NCBI RefSeq assembly: GCF_008124835.1
Contig: NZ_VNHW01000002.1
Coordinates: 124,001 to 188,000, forward strand
Origin: Blastococcus xanthinilyticus
GTDB lineage: Bacteria > Actinomycetota > Actinomycetes > Mycobacteriales > Geodermatophilaceae
Reading direction: 5' to 3'
DNA length: 64,000 nucleotides
The notes below the pieces were generated by a model. It did not search any database. It had not been told where the DNA came from and worked only from the letters and a program-made list of their open reading frames with translations. Made by a program: the position numbers and the translations under genes. The number at the start of each line of letters is the position of its first letter. Within the stretch, counting starts at the first letter, position 1. Below are positions 27,839 through 44,504 of the stretch, piece by piece.

Positions 27839-30379
27839 GTGCACGTGGCTGAGCAGGACGCACACGAGCGTAGTCGCTCGCGTACTGCCCGCAGCCCCTG
27901 GGCGGTCTCCCTCCTGAGTCTCACCATCGCCGTCCCCGCGGGCGTCGCGGTCGCGTCCGATGCCCCGCGGGCCGTCGACTGGCGGGTCCTGGTCGCCGTC
28001 CTGCTGGCCGCGATGCTCGCCGAGTGGGTCAACGTCCACGTGGAGTTCCGGCGCCACACCTTCGTCAACTCGGCCAGCGAGGCAGCCTTCGTCATCGCCC
28101 TGCTGGTGGTGGGTGGTGTGTGGACGGCGGTCGTCCGTGCGCTCGCCGTGGGCGTCGTGCTCGCCGTGCAGCACTTCCCGCGCCCGAAGATCGTCTTCAA
28201 CGTCGCCGTCGCCGTGATCGACAGCGCCGTCGCGGTCTTCGTCCTGGAGCTGCTCCCCGCCGGTGACGTCCGCGAACCGGTCACGTGGGTGTCGTGCCTG
28301 CTCGCCATCTTCGTGGCCAACGCCGTGGCCGCGGGCATGGTCGCCGGGGCGATCTCCCTGACCCAGGGCTATCCCGGGCGCGCGGTGTGGACCAGCCTCT
28401 TCGTGCCGGTCGTCGTCGTGTCGCCGGTCGCCGTCCTCGTCGGCCTGGCCATCCTGCTGCTCCTGCAGGCCACCCTCTGGACCTGGGTCATCCTCGCGCC
28501 GCTCACGCTGGCGCTGGTCCTGCTCTACCGCCGGTTCGCCGAGGTGACCAGGGAGAGCCAGTCGCTGGAGCGGGTCTACGAGTTCGCCCGCCGCGTCGAG
28601 CAGGTGCAGCCCGACGAGGTCGGCACCCGGCACATCGTGCAGGCGGTGCAGGAACTCCTCAACGCCGAGCGCGTCGCGCTGTGGCTGCCGCCCTACCTGG
28701 ACGAGGAGCCACGGCTGGTCGTCGTCACCGAGGGCGGCGCCGCCTGGTACGACGGCCCGGGGGACCCCGACGACGTGCTGCGCCGCCGTGCGGTCGCCTC
28801 GGCGGGGGCGGTCCACGTCTCTGCCGGCCGCGCCGACGAGGCGGAGTCCGCCGCGCTCGCCCGTCGCGGGGTCGCCGAGGTGCTCGGGGCGCCGGTGACC
28901 ACGGCAGCCGGTGAGCCCGGGTATCTCGAGGTGTGCGACCGGCGCAGCGACGCCGTCTCCTTCGGCAGCCGCGAGCGGGGCGCCCTGGAGTCGATGCTGA
29001 CCCACGTCAACGCGGCGATCCGGCAGCAGCAGCTGCTCACCCGGATCCGCTACGACGCCGACCACGACCGGCTGACCGGCCTGCCCAACCGGCAGCGGCT
29101 CGCCGCGGAGATCGACGCCCTCCTGGCCGCAGGGCCCGCCGCGGCCGGGGCGGGGCTGATCCTCGCCTCCCTCGGCACCTACGCCGACGTCACCGACACC
29201 CTCGGGCACGCGGCGAGCGACGAGCTGCTGCTGGTCACCGCCGGCCTGCTGCGGGAGCACGCCCCACCGCGCGCCCTGCTCGCGCGCATGGAGCGCGAGC
29301 AGTTCGCCGTGCTGCTGCCGGGGCTCTCGCTCGAGGACACCGAGCAGGCCGCGCGGCGGCTGCGCGAGGCCGCCGCGACCCGCGTCCGGGTCGCCGGCCT
29401 GGACCTGGAGGTCTCGCTGACGATCGGCGTCGCCGCCGCGCCGGTGCACGGGACCGCCGCCGGCAGCCTGATGCAGCGGGCCGACGTCGCGCTGCTGGCC
29501 GCGGGCAGCTCCGGTGGCGTCGCGAGCTACCACCCGGTGCTGGACCAGCAGAGCCTGCGCCGGCTGCAGCTGGGCACCGAGCTGGCGCAGGCGATGGCCG
29601 AGGGGCAGATCGGCGTCGTGTTCCAGCCGGTGATCGACGCGCACACCTCCGACATCGTCTCGGTGGAGACGCTCGTGCGCTGGACCCATCCGCGCTACGG
29701 CAGCATCCCGCCCGAGGACGTCATCGGGCTGGCCGAGCAGATCGGCCGGATCAGCGAGGTGACCGACCACGTCCTCGACCTGGCGCTGGCGCGCTGCCGC
29801 CGCTGGCTCGACCAGGGCATCGCCCTGTCGGTCGCGGTCAACATCTCCGCCCGCTCCCTGAGCGAGCCCGACCTCGTCGCCCGGGTCCGCGGGGCCCTCG
29901 AGCGGCACCGGGTGCCCGGCGAGCTGCTGGTCCTGGAGCTGACCGAGAGCAGCGTCGTGGACGACTCGGTCCGCGAGAGCTCCGTCCTGGAGAACCTGCA
30001 CGCGCTCGGCCTGCGGCTGTCCATGGACGACTTCGGCACCGGGTACTCGTCGCTGTCGCAGCTGCGGCAGCTGCCGATCGACGAGCTGAAGATCGACAAG
30101 TCCTTCGTCCTCATGATGGCCACCAGCCAGGGGGAATCGTTCATCGCGCGGTCGATCATCGAGCTGGCCCACAACCTGGGGCTGTGCGTGGTGGCCGAGG
30201 GCGTCGAGGACGAGATGACGCGCAACCAGCTGGCCACGATGGGCTGCGACAAGCTGCAGGGGTTCCTGATCAGCCGTCCGCTGCCGGAGGACCGGCTGGA
30301 GCGGTGGTTGCTCGCCCGCACCGGGGTGCGGTCGGCCGCACCCGGGGCCACCCACCGCCGGCTGTTCGTCCGGACCTGA
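27839..30379 (+). CDS. Membrane GAF-GGDEF-EAL protein, probable c-di-GMP phosphodiesterase
   Basis: 846 residues. A membrane region of about six helices (20-230) is followed by a GAF-like sensor (about 250-400), a GGDEF domain (about 405-570, DHDRLTGLPNRQRL) and an EAL domain (about 590-830). The GGDEF active-site loop is replaced by MEREQF (484-489), so cyclase activity is unlikely. The EAL side keeps its catalytic set: ETLVRW (E610, with T for A), VNISARSL, ELTESSV, MDDFGTGYSSL, ELKIDKSF and AEGVED. It should therefore hydrolyse c-di-GMP under GAF or membrane control. GTG 27839 follows GGGAG; a -10-like TAGCCT is at 27804-27809. Confidence 0.9.
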   Translation: MHVAEQDAHERSRSRTARSPWAVSLLSLTIAVPAGVAVASDAPRAVDWRVLVAVLLAAMLAEWVNVHVEFRRHTFVNSASEAAFVIALLVVGGVWTAVVRALAVGVVLAVQHFPRPKIVFNVAVAVIDSAVAVFVLELLPAGDVREPVTWVSCLLAIFVANAVAAGMVAGAISLTQGYPGRAVWTSLFVPVVVVSPVAVLVGLAILLLLQATLWTWVILAPLTLALVLLYRRFAEVTRESQSLERVYEFARRVEQVQPDEVGTRHIVQAVQELLNAERVALWLPPYLDEEPRLVVVTEGGAAWYDGPGDPDDVLRRRAVASAGAVHVSAGRADEAESAALARRGVAEVLGAPVTTAAGEPGYLEVCDRRSDAVSFGSRERGALESMLTHVNAAIRQQQLLTRIRYDADHDRLTGLPNRQRLAAEIDALLAAGPAAAGAGLILASLGTYADVTDTLGHAASDELLLVTAGLLREHAPPRALLARMEREQFAVLLPGLSLEDTEQAARRLREAAATRVRVAGLDLEVSLTIGVAAAPVHGTAAGSLMQRADVALLAAGSSGGVASYHPVLDQQSLRRLQLGTELAQAMAEGQIGVVFQPVIDAHTSDIVSVETLVRWTHPRYGSIPPEDVIGLAEQIGRISEVTDHVLDLALARCRRWLDQGIALSVAVNISARSLSEPDLVARVRGALERHRVPGELLVLELTESSVVDDSVRESSVLENLHALGLRLSMDDFGTGYSSLSQLRQLPIDELKIDKSFVLMMATSQGESFIARSIIELAHNLGLCVVAEGVEDEMTRNQLATMGCDKLQGFLISRPLPEDRLERWLLARTGVRSAAPGATHRRLFVRT

Positions 30380-30390
30380 GGGAGCCCGTC

Positions 30391-30408
30391 GGGCCCCCTG
30401 GCGGGCCC
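30391..30408 (+). terminator. Possible terminator after the EAL gene
   Basis: GGGCCC (30391-30396) / GGGCCC (30403-30408) with loop CCTGGC, 11 nt past the stop. Short, so only tentative. A -10-like TACAGT (30434-30439) for tRNA-Thr follows. Confidence 0.4.
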
Positions 30409-30462
30409 CTGCAGAGAGGGTGAAGGCGTCGGGTACAGTCTTCGATGGCTCCTCGGAGCACG

Positions 30463-30535
30463 GCCCCTTTAGCTCAGTCGGCAGAGCGTCTCCATGGTAA
30501 GGAGAAGGTCTACGGTTCGATTCCGTAAAGGGGCT
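30463..30535 (+). tRNA. tRNA-Thr (anticodon GGU)
   Basis: Acceptor GCCCCTT / AAGGGGC, D-arm AGCTCAGTCGGCAGAGC, anticodon stem TCTCC / GGAGA with loop ATGGTAA giving GGT at 30496-30498, and T-loop TTCGATT. Discriminator U; CCA not encoded. Confidence 0.97.
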
Positions 30536-30591
30536 CTGGCAGCAAGCCGACCGTCCGGTCCAGTCGCGAGACCGGGCCGCATGGTCGTCCC

Positions 30592-30665
30592 GGCGGTGTA
30601 GCTCAGCCTGGTAGAGCAAGCGGCTCATAATCGCTGTGTCACCGGTTCAAGTCCGGTCACCGCTA
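30592..30665 (+). tRNA. tRNA-Met, elongator type (anticodon CAU)
   Basis: Acceptor GGCGGTG / CACCGCT (first pair G-U), anticodon loop CTCATAA with CAT at 30626-30628, T-loop TTCAAGT. Lacks the three consecutive G-C pairs of an initiator anticodon stem, so elongator (a CAU anticodon modified for Ile is less likely). Follows tRNA-Thr by 56 nt, probably one transcript. Confidence 0.93.
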
Positions 30666-30670
30666 CTCCC

Positions 30671-30697
30671 GACGGACCCCGTACTCCGGGGTCCGTC
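30671..30697 (+). terminator. Terminator after tRNA-Met
   Basis: Perfect 10-bp stem GACGGACCCC / GGGGTCCGTC with a 7-nt loop, starting 6 nt after the tRNA. It separates the tRNA pair from rpmG. Confidence 0.85.
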
Positions 30698-30769
30698 GCC
30701 GTGTCGGCCTCGCCGGCACGGCAGCAGGGCCCGGTTCCGGGTCCTGTCCCACAAGGCTAGGAGCGCCCC

Positions 30770-30934
30770 ATGGCAGCCACCGACGTCCGTCCGAAGATCA
30801 CCCTGGCCTGCCAGGAGTGCAAGAACCGCAACTACATCACCCGCAAGAACCGGCGGAACGACCCGGACCGGCTCGAGCTGATGAAGTACTGCCCGCGCGA
30901 GCGCAAGCACACGCTGCACCGCGAGACCCGCTGA
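30770..30934 (+). CDS. rpmG: 50S ribosomal protein L33
   Basis: 54 residues, [19 protein letters not shown] to HRETR, collinear with actinobacterial L33. SD AGGAG lies before ATG 30770. A zinc-ribbon L33 has two CxxC pairs; here the first is intact (C14, C17) but the second is CPRE, leaving C41 alone, so zinc binding may be weak or lost. Place before hadA matches mycobacterial order. Confidence 0.95.
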   Translation: MAATDVRPKITLACQECKNRNYITRKNRRNDPDRLELMKYCPRERKHTLHRETR

Positions 30935-30966
30935 CGGTCTCCGAACAGCCGAGCGAGGGCGGGAGC

Positions 30967-31425
30967 ATGGTGCTGGACCGGGAACTGGTCGGGCGCAGCT
31001 ACCCGCCCTCTGCCGTCTACGAGGTCGGGCGGGCGAAGATCGCCGAGTTCGCCGCCGCCGTCGGTGCCACCGACGCGGTGCACCGCGACCCGGACGCCGC
31101 CCGCGCCGCGGGGCATCCCCACGTCATCGCGCCGCCGACCTTCGCGATCGTGGTCAGCCTGGAGGCGGCGTTCGTCGTGCTGGGCGACCCGGAGGTCGGG
31201 CTCGACTACAGCCGCGTCGTGCACGGCGAGCAGAAGTTCGCCCACCACCGCCCGATCCACGCCGGTGACCGGCTGGTGGCGACGACCACGATCGACGCCG
31301 TCCGCAGCGTCGCCGGCAACGACCTGCTGACCGCCCGGGTCGAGCTGACCACCGAGGGCGGCGAGGCCGTCTGCACGACGGTGTCGATGCTCGTCGCCCG
31401 TGGCGAGGGCGGGGGAGCGGCATGA
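30967..31425 (+). CDS. hadA: (3R)-hydroxyacyl-ACP dehydratase subunit HadA (MaoC-like N-terminal domain)
   Basis: A 152-residue hot-dog-fold protein of the FAS1-type dehydratase/MaoC N-terminal group. ATG 30967 follows GGGAG and begins MVLDRELVGRSYPPSAVYEV. HadA supplies the substrate-binding half of a heterodimer, HadB the catalytic half; together they dehydrate 3-hydroxyacyl-ACP in type II fatty acid elongation. In mycobacteria the locus serves mycolic acid synthesis, but the host's lipid is not known here. Stop overlaps hadB (ATGA). Confidence 0.88.
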   Translation: MVLDRELVGRSYPPSAVYEVGRAKIAEFAAAVGATDAVHRDPDAARAAGHPHVIAPPTFAIVVSLEAAFVVLGDPEVGLDYSRVVHGEQKFAHHRPIHAGDRLVATTTIDAVRSVAGNDLLTARVELTTEGGEAVCTTVSMLVARGEGGGAA

Positions 31426-31844
31426 CCGCCTCGCCCGCCGACGTCGTCGTCGGCACCGAGCTGCCCGAGTTCGTCGTCCGGGTCACCCGGGCCGACCTGG
31501 TCCGCTACGCGGGCGCCAGCGGCGACTTCAACCCGATCCACTGGAGCGACCGGGTGGCCACCTCCGTCGGCCTGCCCGGGGTCATCGCCCACGGCATGTT
31601 CACCATGGCCGTCGCCGCCCGTGCGGTGACCGCGTGGACCGGTGACCCGGCCGGCCTGGTCGAGTACCAGGTCCGGTTCGGCCGACCGGTCGTCGTCCCC
31701 GACGACGACGAGGGGGCCGAGGTGACCGTCCGCGGCAAGGTGGGGGCGGTGCTCGAGAACGGGCGCGTGCGCGTCGACCTCACCGTCACCAGCGGCGGCG
31801 AGAAGGTGCTCTCGCTCGCCCGGGCCACGGTCCAGCTGCGCTGA
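31422..31844 (+). CDS. hadB: (3R)-hydroxyacyl-ACP dehydratase subunit HadB (MaoC family)
   Basis: A 140-residue hot-dog dehydratase with the catalytic hydratase motif in YAGASGDFNPIHWSD (Asp and His spaced as in R-hydratases) and the following GLPGVIAHGMFTMA. It is the catalytic partner of HadA. There is no third subunit gene (hadC) between it and tRNA-Trp, unlike Mycobacterium tuberculosis, so one HadAB complex is expected. Confidence 0.88.
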   Translation: MTASPADVVVGTELPEFVVRVTRADLVRYAGASGDFNPIHWSDRVATSVGLPGVIAHGMFTMAVAARAVTAWTGDPAGLVEYQVRFGRPVVVPDDDEGAEVTVRGKVGAVLENGRVRVDLTVTSGGEKVLSLARATVQLR

Positions 31845-31892
31845 CCCGGCTCGCCGGCCCGCTCGTGCCGCGGGGGTGGTGCCGGTGGGACG

Positions 31893-31923
31893 TTGGCTGA
31901 CCGGCGCGCCGGTCCCGTACACT
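31893..31923 (+). promoter_or_regulatory. Promoter of tRNA-Trp / secE-nusG transcript
   Basis: TTGGCT (31893-31898) and TACACT (31918-31923) with a 19-nt spacer, about 100 nt before tRNA-Trp. Confidence 0.55.
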
Positions 31924-32027
31924 GGCACCACCGGGGCAGCTGACCCCGCCACCGGCGTGCCCCGGAGCCCCATCCGGGCGCGGCGCTGCCGTGGGCGGTC
32001 GGCCGTACCGGGGCCCACCCAGGGCAT

Positions 32028-32103
<76 letters not shown>

Positions 32104-32209
32104 GCACGACCAGTGCGCACCTGCACGACCGGCACCACCCGCACGACCCGGCACCACCGACCGACGGCCCGCACGCGAGCGGCCACCACCACGAGGCGAG
32201 CGAGGCGCA

Positions 32210-32743
32210 GTGAGCGACGAGAAGCCGGACCGCGAGGACGACGCTCGCGCCTCCGACGCCGACCTCACCGACGAGCAGCTCGACCGCGAGGCCCCGGGCG
32301 TCGACGACGCCAGCGCGCTCGAGGCGGCCGAGGACGAGGTCGCCGGCGAGGCCACGACCGAGGAGGACAAGGTCGTGGCCGGCCGGACGGGTGACCGCCG
32401 GGGCCGGCGCGGCCGGATCACCGCCGACGACGAGGACGACGACGAGCAGGTCGCCGGCAGCCGCCGGGCCGCCCGCTCGGCCACCCCGGCCACCCGCGAG
32501 GGCGCCGGGACCCGCTCGCGGGCCGCGGCGGAGCGGGCGCGCGCGGAGGAGATGCGGCCGCGCCGGTCGATCATGCGCTTCCTGCGCGAGGTCGTCGCCG
32601 AGCTGCGCAAGGTCATCTGGCCGGGCCGCCGCGAGCTGATCACCTACACCACCGTGGTGATCGTCTTCGTGGCGTTCATCGTCGCGCTCGTGGCCGGGCT
32701 GGACCTGCTCTTCGCCCAAGGCGTGATCGCCGTCTTCGGCTGA
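32210..32743 (+). CDS. secE: Preprotein translocase subunit SecE
   Basis: A 177-residue protein. Residues 1-115 form an acidic then basic disordered extension; the conserved part is the amphipathic [22 protein letters not shown] followed by one transmembrane helix (about 145-170). SecE clamps SecY in the export channel. The single-helix form with long N-terminus is usual for actinobacteria. GTG 32210 was chosen; nusG starts 52 nt after the stop. Confidence 0.93.
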   Translation: MSDEKPDREDDARASDADLTDEQLDREAPGVDDASALEAAEDEVAGEATTEEDKVVAGRTGDRRGRRGRITADDEDDDEQVAGSRRAARSATPATREGAGTRSRAAAERARAEEMRPRRSIMRFLREVVAELRKVIWPGRRELITYTTVVIVFVAFIVALVAGLDLLFAQGVIAVFG

Positions 32744-32795
32744 CCACCCGCCCGCGCCTGCACGCCCCCTGACAAGGAAGAGACGAGATCTCCTA

Positions 32796-33686
32796 GTGAC
32801 CGACCCCCGCGAGCCCTTCGAGACCGACAGCGCGGTCGAAGGCATCGACCTGGACGACGCCCGCTTCGACGAGCGCGGCACCGCCGACGTCGAGACCGGC
32901 GCCGGTGAGACCGGCTCGGCCGAGGGGTCCAGCGACACCGCCGACCTCGACACCGACACCGGTGTCTCGGACGCGACCCCGGAGATCGAGACCGGCGACC
33001 CGGACACCCTCGCCACCGACCCGCTGGCGGCGGCGGCTCCCGACTCCGACGTCGAGCCGGAGGAGGACGAGGACCCGGCCGAGGCGATGAAGAAGGCGCT
33101 GCGGCTGGCCCCGGGCGACTGGTACGTCGTGCACTCCTACGCGGGCTACGAGAACAAGGTGAAGACCAACCTCGAGGCGCGCATCCAGTCGCTGGACGTC
33201 GAGGACTACATCTACCAGATCGAGGTGCCCACCGAGGAGGTCACCGAGATCAAGAACGGCAAGCGCTCGCAGGTCAACCGCAAGGTGCTGCCCGGGTACC
33301 TGCTGGTCCGCATGGAGCTCAACGACGAGTCGTGGGGTGCGGTGCGCAACACCCCCGGCGTCACCGGCTTCGTCGGCGCGACCTCCAAGCCCTCGCCGCT
33401 GACCCTCGACGAGGTCGTCAAGATCCTGGTGCCCGCCACGGCACCGCAGGCCCCCCGGGCCGCCGAGGCCGCGGCCTCGACCGGCGGTGGCGTGGCCGCC
33501 ACGCCGGCCGCCGTCGTCGACTTCGAGGTCGGCGAGTCGGTCACCGTCATGGACGGGCCGTTCGCCACGCTGCCCGCCACCATCAACGAGATCAACGCCG
33601 AGCAGCAGAAGCTGCAGGTGCTGGTCTCCATCTTCGGCCGCGAGACGCCCGTCGAGCTGTCGTTCAACCAGGTCAGCAAGATCTGA
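32796..33686 (+). CDS. nusG: Transcription termination/antitermination protein NusG
   Basis: 296 residues. A long acidic N-terminal region (1-100) precedes the NGN domain ([21 protein letters not shown]) that binds RNA polymerase; a Pro/Ala-rich insert (about 210-240) precedes the C-terminal KOW domain ([20 protein letters not shown]), which contacts S10 or Rho. GTG start; the nearest purine-rich site AAGGAAG is about 15 nt upstream, which is longer than ideal. Confidence 0.94.
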   Translation: MTDPREPFETDSAVEGIDLDDARFDERGTADVETGAGETGSAEGSSDTADLDTDTGVSDATPEIETGDPDTLATDPLAAAAPDSDVEPEEDEDPAEAMKKALRLAPGDWYVVHSYAGYENKVKTNLEARIQSLDVEDYIYQIEVPTEEVTEIKNGKRSQVNRKVLPGYLLVRMELNDESWGAVRNTPGVTGFVGATSKPSPLTLDEVVKILVPATAPQAPRAAEAAASTGGGVAATPAAVVDFEVGESVTVMDGPFATLPATINEINAEQQKLQVLVSIFGRETPVELSFNQVSKI

Positions 33687-33739
33687 GCGCTCGACGGCGT
33701 TCCGAGCACCAGCTGATCCACCAGAGATAGAAGGAAGTC

Positions 33740-34171
33740 ATGCCCCCCAGGAAGCGGTTGACCGCGGTCATCAAGCTCCAGATCAACGCCGGTGCGGCCA
33801 CCCCCGCGCCGCCCGTGGGTCCGGCGCTCGGCCAGCACGGCGTCAACATCATGGAGTTCTGCAAGGCCTACAACGCCGCGACCGAGTCGCAGCGCGGGAA
33901 CGTCGTCCCCGTGGAGATCTCGGTCTTCGAGGACCGGACCTTCACGTTCGTCACCAAGACCCCGCCGGCCGCGCGCATGCTGCTCAAGGCGGCTGGTGTC
34001 GAGAAGGGCTCGGGCGAGCCGCACAAGACCAAGGTCGCCACGGTCACCCGTGACCAGGTCCGCGAGATCGCCACCACCAAGATGGCCGACCTCAACGCCA
34101 ACGACCTGGACCAGGCCGAGCGCATCATCGCCGGCACCGCCCGGTCGATGGGCATCACCGTCCAGGGCTGA
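33740..34171 (+). CDS. rplK: 50S ribosomal protein L11
   Basis: 143 residues. The N-terminal domain has the Pro-rich switch [18 protein letters not shown], the thiostrepton-site region, and the C-terminal half binds the GTPase-centre 23S rRNA. ATG follows AAGGAAG. It stands ahead of rplA in the classic L11-L1 pair; L1 usually autoregulates this transcript. Confidence 0.97.
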   Translation: MPPRKRLTAVIKLQINAGAATPAPPVGPALGQHGVNIMEFCKAYNAATESQRGNVVPVEISVFEDRTFTFVTKTPPAARMLLKAAGVEKGSGEPHKTKVATVTRDQVREIATTKMADLNANDLDQAERIIAGTARSMGITVQG

Positions 34172-34263
34172 TCGGCTCCAGCACCACCCGCATGTCGTGG
34201 GAGGGCCACGCCTGGCCCGCTAACCACGCGATCCCCGGCTCCGTCCGGGGGAGAGGAACCACC

Positions 34264-34983
34264 ATGGCGAAGCACGGCAAGAAGTTCCGGGCCGCGGCCG
34301 ACAAGGTCGACCGGGACAACCTGTACACCCCGCTCCAGGCCACCTCGCTGGCCAAGGAGACGTCGACGACCGCCTACGACGCGACCGTCGAGGTGGCCAT
34401 GCGCCTGGGCGTCGACCCGCGCAAGGCCGACCAGATGGTCCGCGGCACGGTCAACCTGCCGCACGGCACCGGCAAGACCGCCCGCGTCATCGTCTTCGCG
34501 ACCGGTGACAAGGCCGCCGAGGCCGAGGCCGCCGGCGCCGACGTCGTGGGCTCCGACGACCTGATCGAGCGGATCCAGGGCGGCTTCCTGGACTTCGACG
34601 CCGCGATCGCGACGCCGGACCAGATGGCCAAGGTGGGCCGGATCGCCCGCATCCTCGGCCCCCGTGGCCTGATGCCGAACCCGAAGACCGGCACGGTGAC
34701 CCCCGACGTCACCAAGGCCGTCAACGACATCAAGGGCGGGAAGATCAACTTCCGCGTCGACAAGCAGGCCAACCTGCACCTGGTCATCGGCAAGACGTCG
34801 TTCGACCAGACCAAGCTGGTCGAGAACTACGCCGCCGCGCTGGACGAGGTCCTCCGGGCCAAGCCGTCGTCGGCCAAGGGCCGGTACGTCCGGAAGGTCA
34901 CCATCTCCACCACGATGGGCCCCGGCATCCCGGTCGACCCGAACCGCACCCGCAACCTCACGGTGGACGAGCCCACCGCGTAA
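34264..34983 (+). CDS. rplA: 50S ribosomal protein L1
   Basis: 239 residues forming the L1 stalk that moves E-site tRNA. Segments [20 protein letters not shown] and [17 protein letters not shown] are diagnostic. ATG 34264 follows GGGGAGAGG; an in-frame ATG 72 nt upstream would add residues with no family match. A strong terminator follows the stop. Confidence 0.97.
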   Translation: MAKHGKKFRAAADKVDRDNLYTPLQATSLAKETSTTAYDATVEVAMRLGVDPRKADQMVRGTVNLPHGTGKTARVIVFATGDKAAEAEAAGADVVGSDDLIERIQGGFLDFDAAIATPDQMAKVGRIARILGPRGLMPNPKTGTVTPDVTKAVNDIKGGKINFRVDKQANLHLVIGKTSFDQTKLVENYAAALDEVLRAKPSSAKGRYVRKVTISTTMGPGIPVDPNRTRNLTVDEPTA

Positions 34984-34998
34984 CCACGCCGGTTCCCC

Positions 34999-35033
34999 GG
35001 AGGCCCCGTCACGCACCGCGTGACGGGGCCTCC
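34999..35033 (+). terminator. Terminator after rplA
   Basis: Perfect 16-bp stem GGAGGCCCCGTCACGC / GCGTGACGGGGCCTCC with an ACC loop, ending the secE-nusG-rplKA transcript before the rplJ promoter. Confidence 0.92.
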
Positions 35034-35099
35034 GTCGCATCCGGTCCCGGGCACGGGGCCGCCCGAGGGGGTGCCCGCCCCCTCCGCGGATCCGTCGCG

Positions 35100-35329
35100 T
35101 ACTCTTGCTCCCGTTCCCCCCAAGACCGCTGGTCGTCGCACGTCCGCGTGCGATCGAAGGTCCCGGATTCCGGGCGACCCGCGCAGGAGGACGGTTCGGT
35201 AGCCGGGCGCTCATCCGCGCCCGCCTCTCGCCCCGTGCGCCCTGCGCCGGGGCGTTCGTCGTCTCCGGGGCGTCGATCGCCCGTCGTCGTGCAGCGTCCA
35301 GTGGTCGCCCGACAGACGAGAGGAGGCCC
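35100..35329 (+). promoter_or_regulatory. rplJ promoter -10 and L10-type leader
   Basis: TACTCT (35100-35105) is a good -10; transcription would begin near 35112 and give a leader of about 218 nt before rplJ. The leader contains several hairpins (for example CGCACG/CGTGCG near 35137-35152). In bacteria this region is bound by the L10-L12 complex to autoregulate rplJL; that role is assigned by position, not by matching the Rfam model. Confidence 0.55.
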
Positions 35330-35953
35330 ATGCCCACGCAGGCGAAGGCCGCGGTGATCGACGAAATCACCGAGCGGTTCCAGTCGTCCAGCGCAGCGGT
35401 GCTCACCGAGTACCGCGGGCTGACCGTGGCGCAGCTGACCCAGCTGCGTCGTTCCCTCGGTGAGGGCAGCAGCTACGCCGTCGTCAAGAACACCCTGACG
35501 AAGCGGGCCGCGGACTCGGTCGGTCACTCCGACCTGGCCCCGCTGCTCAACGGCCCCACCGCGATCGCCTTCATCGAGGGCGACGTCGTCGAGGCCGCCA
35601 AGGCCATCCGCGACTTCGCGCGCGCCAACCCGCTGCTCGTCGTCAAGGGAGGTGTCGTCGAGGGTCGCACCGTCAGCCCTGCCGAGGTCACCGCCCTGGC
35701 CGACGTCGAGCCGCGCGAGGTGCTGCTGGCCAAGCTGGCCGGCGCGATGAAGGGCAACCTCACCAAGGCCGCCGGGCTCTTCCAGGCCCCGCTGTCGCAG
35801 GTCGCCCGCCTGGCTGCCGCGCTGCAGGAGAAGAAGGCGGCCGACGCATCGGCCGCCGAGGCTCCCGCCGCCGACGCTGCCGCCGACACCGCTGCTGCTG
35901 ACACCACCCCCGACAACGACGCTGCCGCGGACGCCGCGGCCAGCGACGCCTGA
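35330..35953 (+). CDS. rplJ: 50S ribosomal protein L10
   Basis: 207 residues; [20 protein letters not shown] and [17 protein letters not shown] are typical. L10 anchors the L7/L12 dimers of the stalk through its C-terminal helix; here the last 35 residues are an Ala/Asp-rich tail beyond that helix. ATG 35330 is backed by GAGGAGG; the longer in-frame extension reads the leader. Followed closely by rplL. Confidence 0.95.
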   Translation: MPTQAKAAVIDEITERFQSSSAAVLTEYRGLTVAQLTQLRRSLGEGSSYAVVKNTLTKRAADSVGHSDLAPLLNGPTAIAFIEGDVVEAAKAIRDFARANPLLVVKGGVVEGRTVSPAEVTALADVEPREVLLAKLAGAMKGNLTKAAGLFQAPLSQVARLAAALQEKKAADASAAEAPAADAAADTAAADTTPDNDAAADAAASDA

Positions 35954-35970
35954 ACCCAGAAGGAGACACC

Positions 35971-36363
35971 ATGGCCAAGCTTTCCAGCGCCGATCTGCTC
36001 GACGCGTTCAAGGAGATGACCCTCCTCGAGCTGTCCGACTTCGTGAAGCAGTTCGAGGAGACGTTCGACGTCACCGCGGCTGCCCCCGTGGCCGTCGCGG
36101 CCGCCCCGGCCGCCGGTGGCGGCGGCGGTGGCGACGAGGCCGCTGCGGAGCAGGACGAGTTCGACGTCATCCTCGAGGCTGCCGGTGACAAGAAGATCCA
36201 GGTCATCAAGGAGGTGCGCGGTCTGACCTCGCTCGGCCTCAAGGAGGCCAAGGACCTGGTCGACAACGCGCCGAAGCCCGTCCTGGAGAAGGTCGCCAAG
36301 GACGCCGCCGAGAAGGCCAAGGCCGCTCTCGAGGGCGCCGGCGCCTCGGTCACCGTCAAGTGA
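35971..36363 (+). CDS. rplL: 50S ribosomal protein L7/L12
   Basis: 130 residues: an N-terminal dimerisation domain ([21 protein letters not shown]), an Ala/Gly hinge with a GGGGGG run, and the C-terminal factor-binding domain ([20 protein letters not shown]). AAGGAGA precedes ATG. It recruits EF-Tu, EF-G and IF2 to the ribosome. Confidence 0.97.
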   Translation: MAKLSSADLLDAFKEMTLLELSDFVKQFEETFDVTAAAPVAVAAAPAAGGGGGGDEAAAEQDEFDVILEAAGDKKIQVIKEVRGLTSLGLKEAKDLVDNAPKPVLEKVAKDAAEKAKAALEGAGASVTVK

Positions 36364-36450
36364 CCCTCCGCCCGGCGGTCCCCGCCGGGCACGTCACCGC
36401 CAGGTGACACCCCCTCCCCGGTCCGCCGGGGAGCCGCAGCACCCCGCACA

Positions 36451-36479
36451 GGGGCCGTCCTCCACCGGAGGGCGGCCCC
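36451..36479 (+). terminator. Terminator between rplL and rpoB
   Basis: 13-bp stem GGGGCCGTCCTCC / GGAGGGCGGCCCC (one G-U pair) with an ACC loop, then TGTCGC. It separates the ribosomal-stalk unit from rpoBC. Confidence 0.85.
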
Positions 36480-36710
36480 TGTCGCATCCGGTGCTCCGGC
36501 CGCCATCGCTCGGCCGGCGGACGGCCGCTCCGGACCGGAGGCCCCGCCGAGCGGTCGTGGTGGCGGCGCACGGCGTCCGACCTCCGTCGGCGTGGCGGTC
36601 CCACCGCCGGGAGGCGGCTGGCATCATGGGCGTGCGGCACGCCCCGCCGGCCCGGTCGACCCGGCCCGCGCGTCCCGGGTGTGGTGCCGGTCGCACCGGT
36701 ACCCCCCGCG

Positions 36711-36739
36711 TGGACATCGCGCACTATCAGGGGTAGGGT
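36711..36739 (+). promoter_or_regulatory. rpoB promoter
   Basis: TGGACA (36711-36716), 17-nt spacer, TAGGGT (36734-36739): a near-ideal housekeeping promoter. RNA would start around 36746, leaving a leader of about 195 nt before the TTG start. The remaining 230 bp upstream back to the terminator shows no further gene. Confidence 0.75.
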
Positions 36740-36939
36740 CTCCTGTTGCGCTGCCCTCTGACTGCCTGCCCGCCGAGACGGGTCACGACGGATGTCCGGG
36801 AATCCTCCGGGTGCCTTCCGCGCTGACCGTCGTAACGGGCGTTCCCGGCCGTCGCGGACAGCCTCGCCATTACCGACGACGACCCAGGACGACCAGCACC
36901 CACCGCCCGCACGTCGTGAGGTCCTTGGAAGGACGCATC

Positions 36940-40443
<3,504 letters not shown>

Positions 40444-40450
40444 TCGTGCC

Positions 40451-40486
40451 TGCCGGCCGGCCCTGCACAGCCGGGGCCGGCCGGCA
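40451..40486 (+). terminator. Hairpin with T-run between rpoB and rpoC
   Basis: 13-bp stem TGCCGGCCGGCCC (40451-40463) / GGGCCGGCCGGCA (40474-40486), then CCACACC and TTTT (40494-40497). It looks like an intrinsic terminator yet lies inside the rpoBC unit, so a partial terminator or processing site is likelier. Confidence 0.65.
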
Positions 40487-40538
40487 CCACACCTTTTCGA
40501 TAAGAGTGCAGTAACGAGCCCCTGGAAGGGGTCACACC

Positions 40539-44444
<3,906 letters not shown>

Positions 44445-44466
44445 TGCCCTAGCCACGCAGTGACGA

Positions 44467-44504
44467 AAGGGCCCCCGGATCAGGCAACTGATCCGGGGGC
44501 CCTT
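44467..44504 (+). terminator. rpoBC terminator
   Basis: Perfect 17-bp stem AAGGGCCCCCGGATCAG / CTGATCCGGGGGCCCTT with a GCAA tetraloop, then CTGTCTGTC. The next 150 bp to the converging oxidoreductase gene hold nothing recognisable. Confidence 0.95.
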
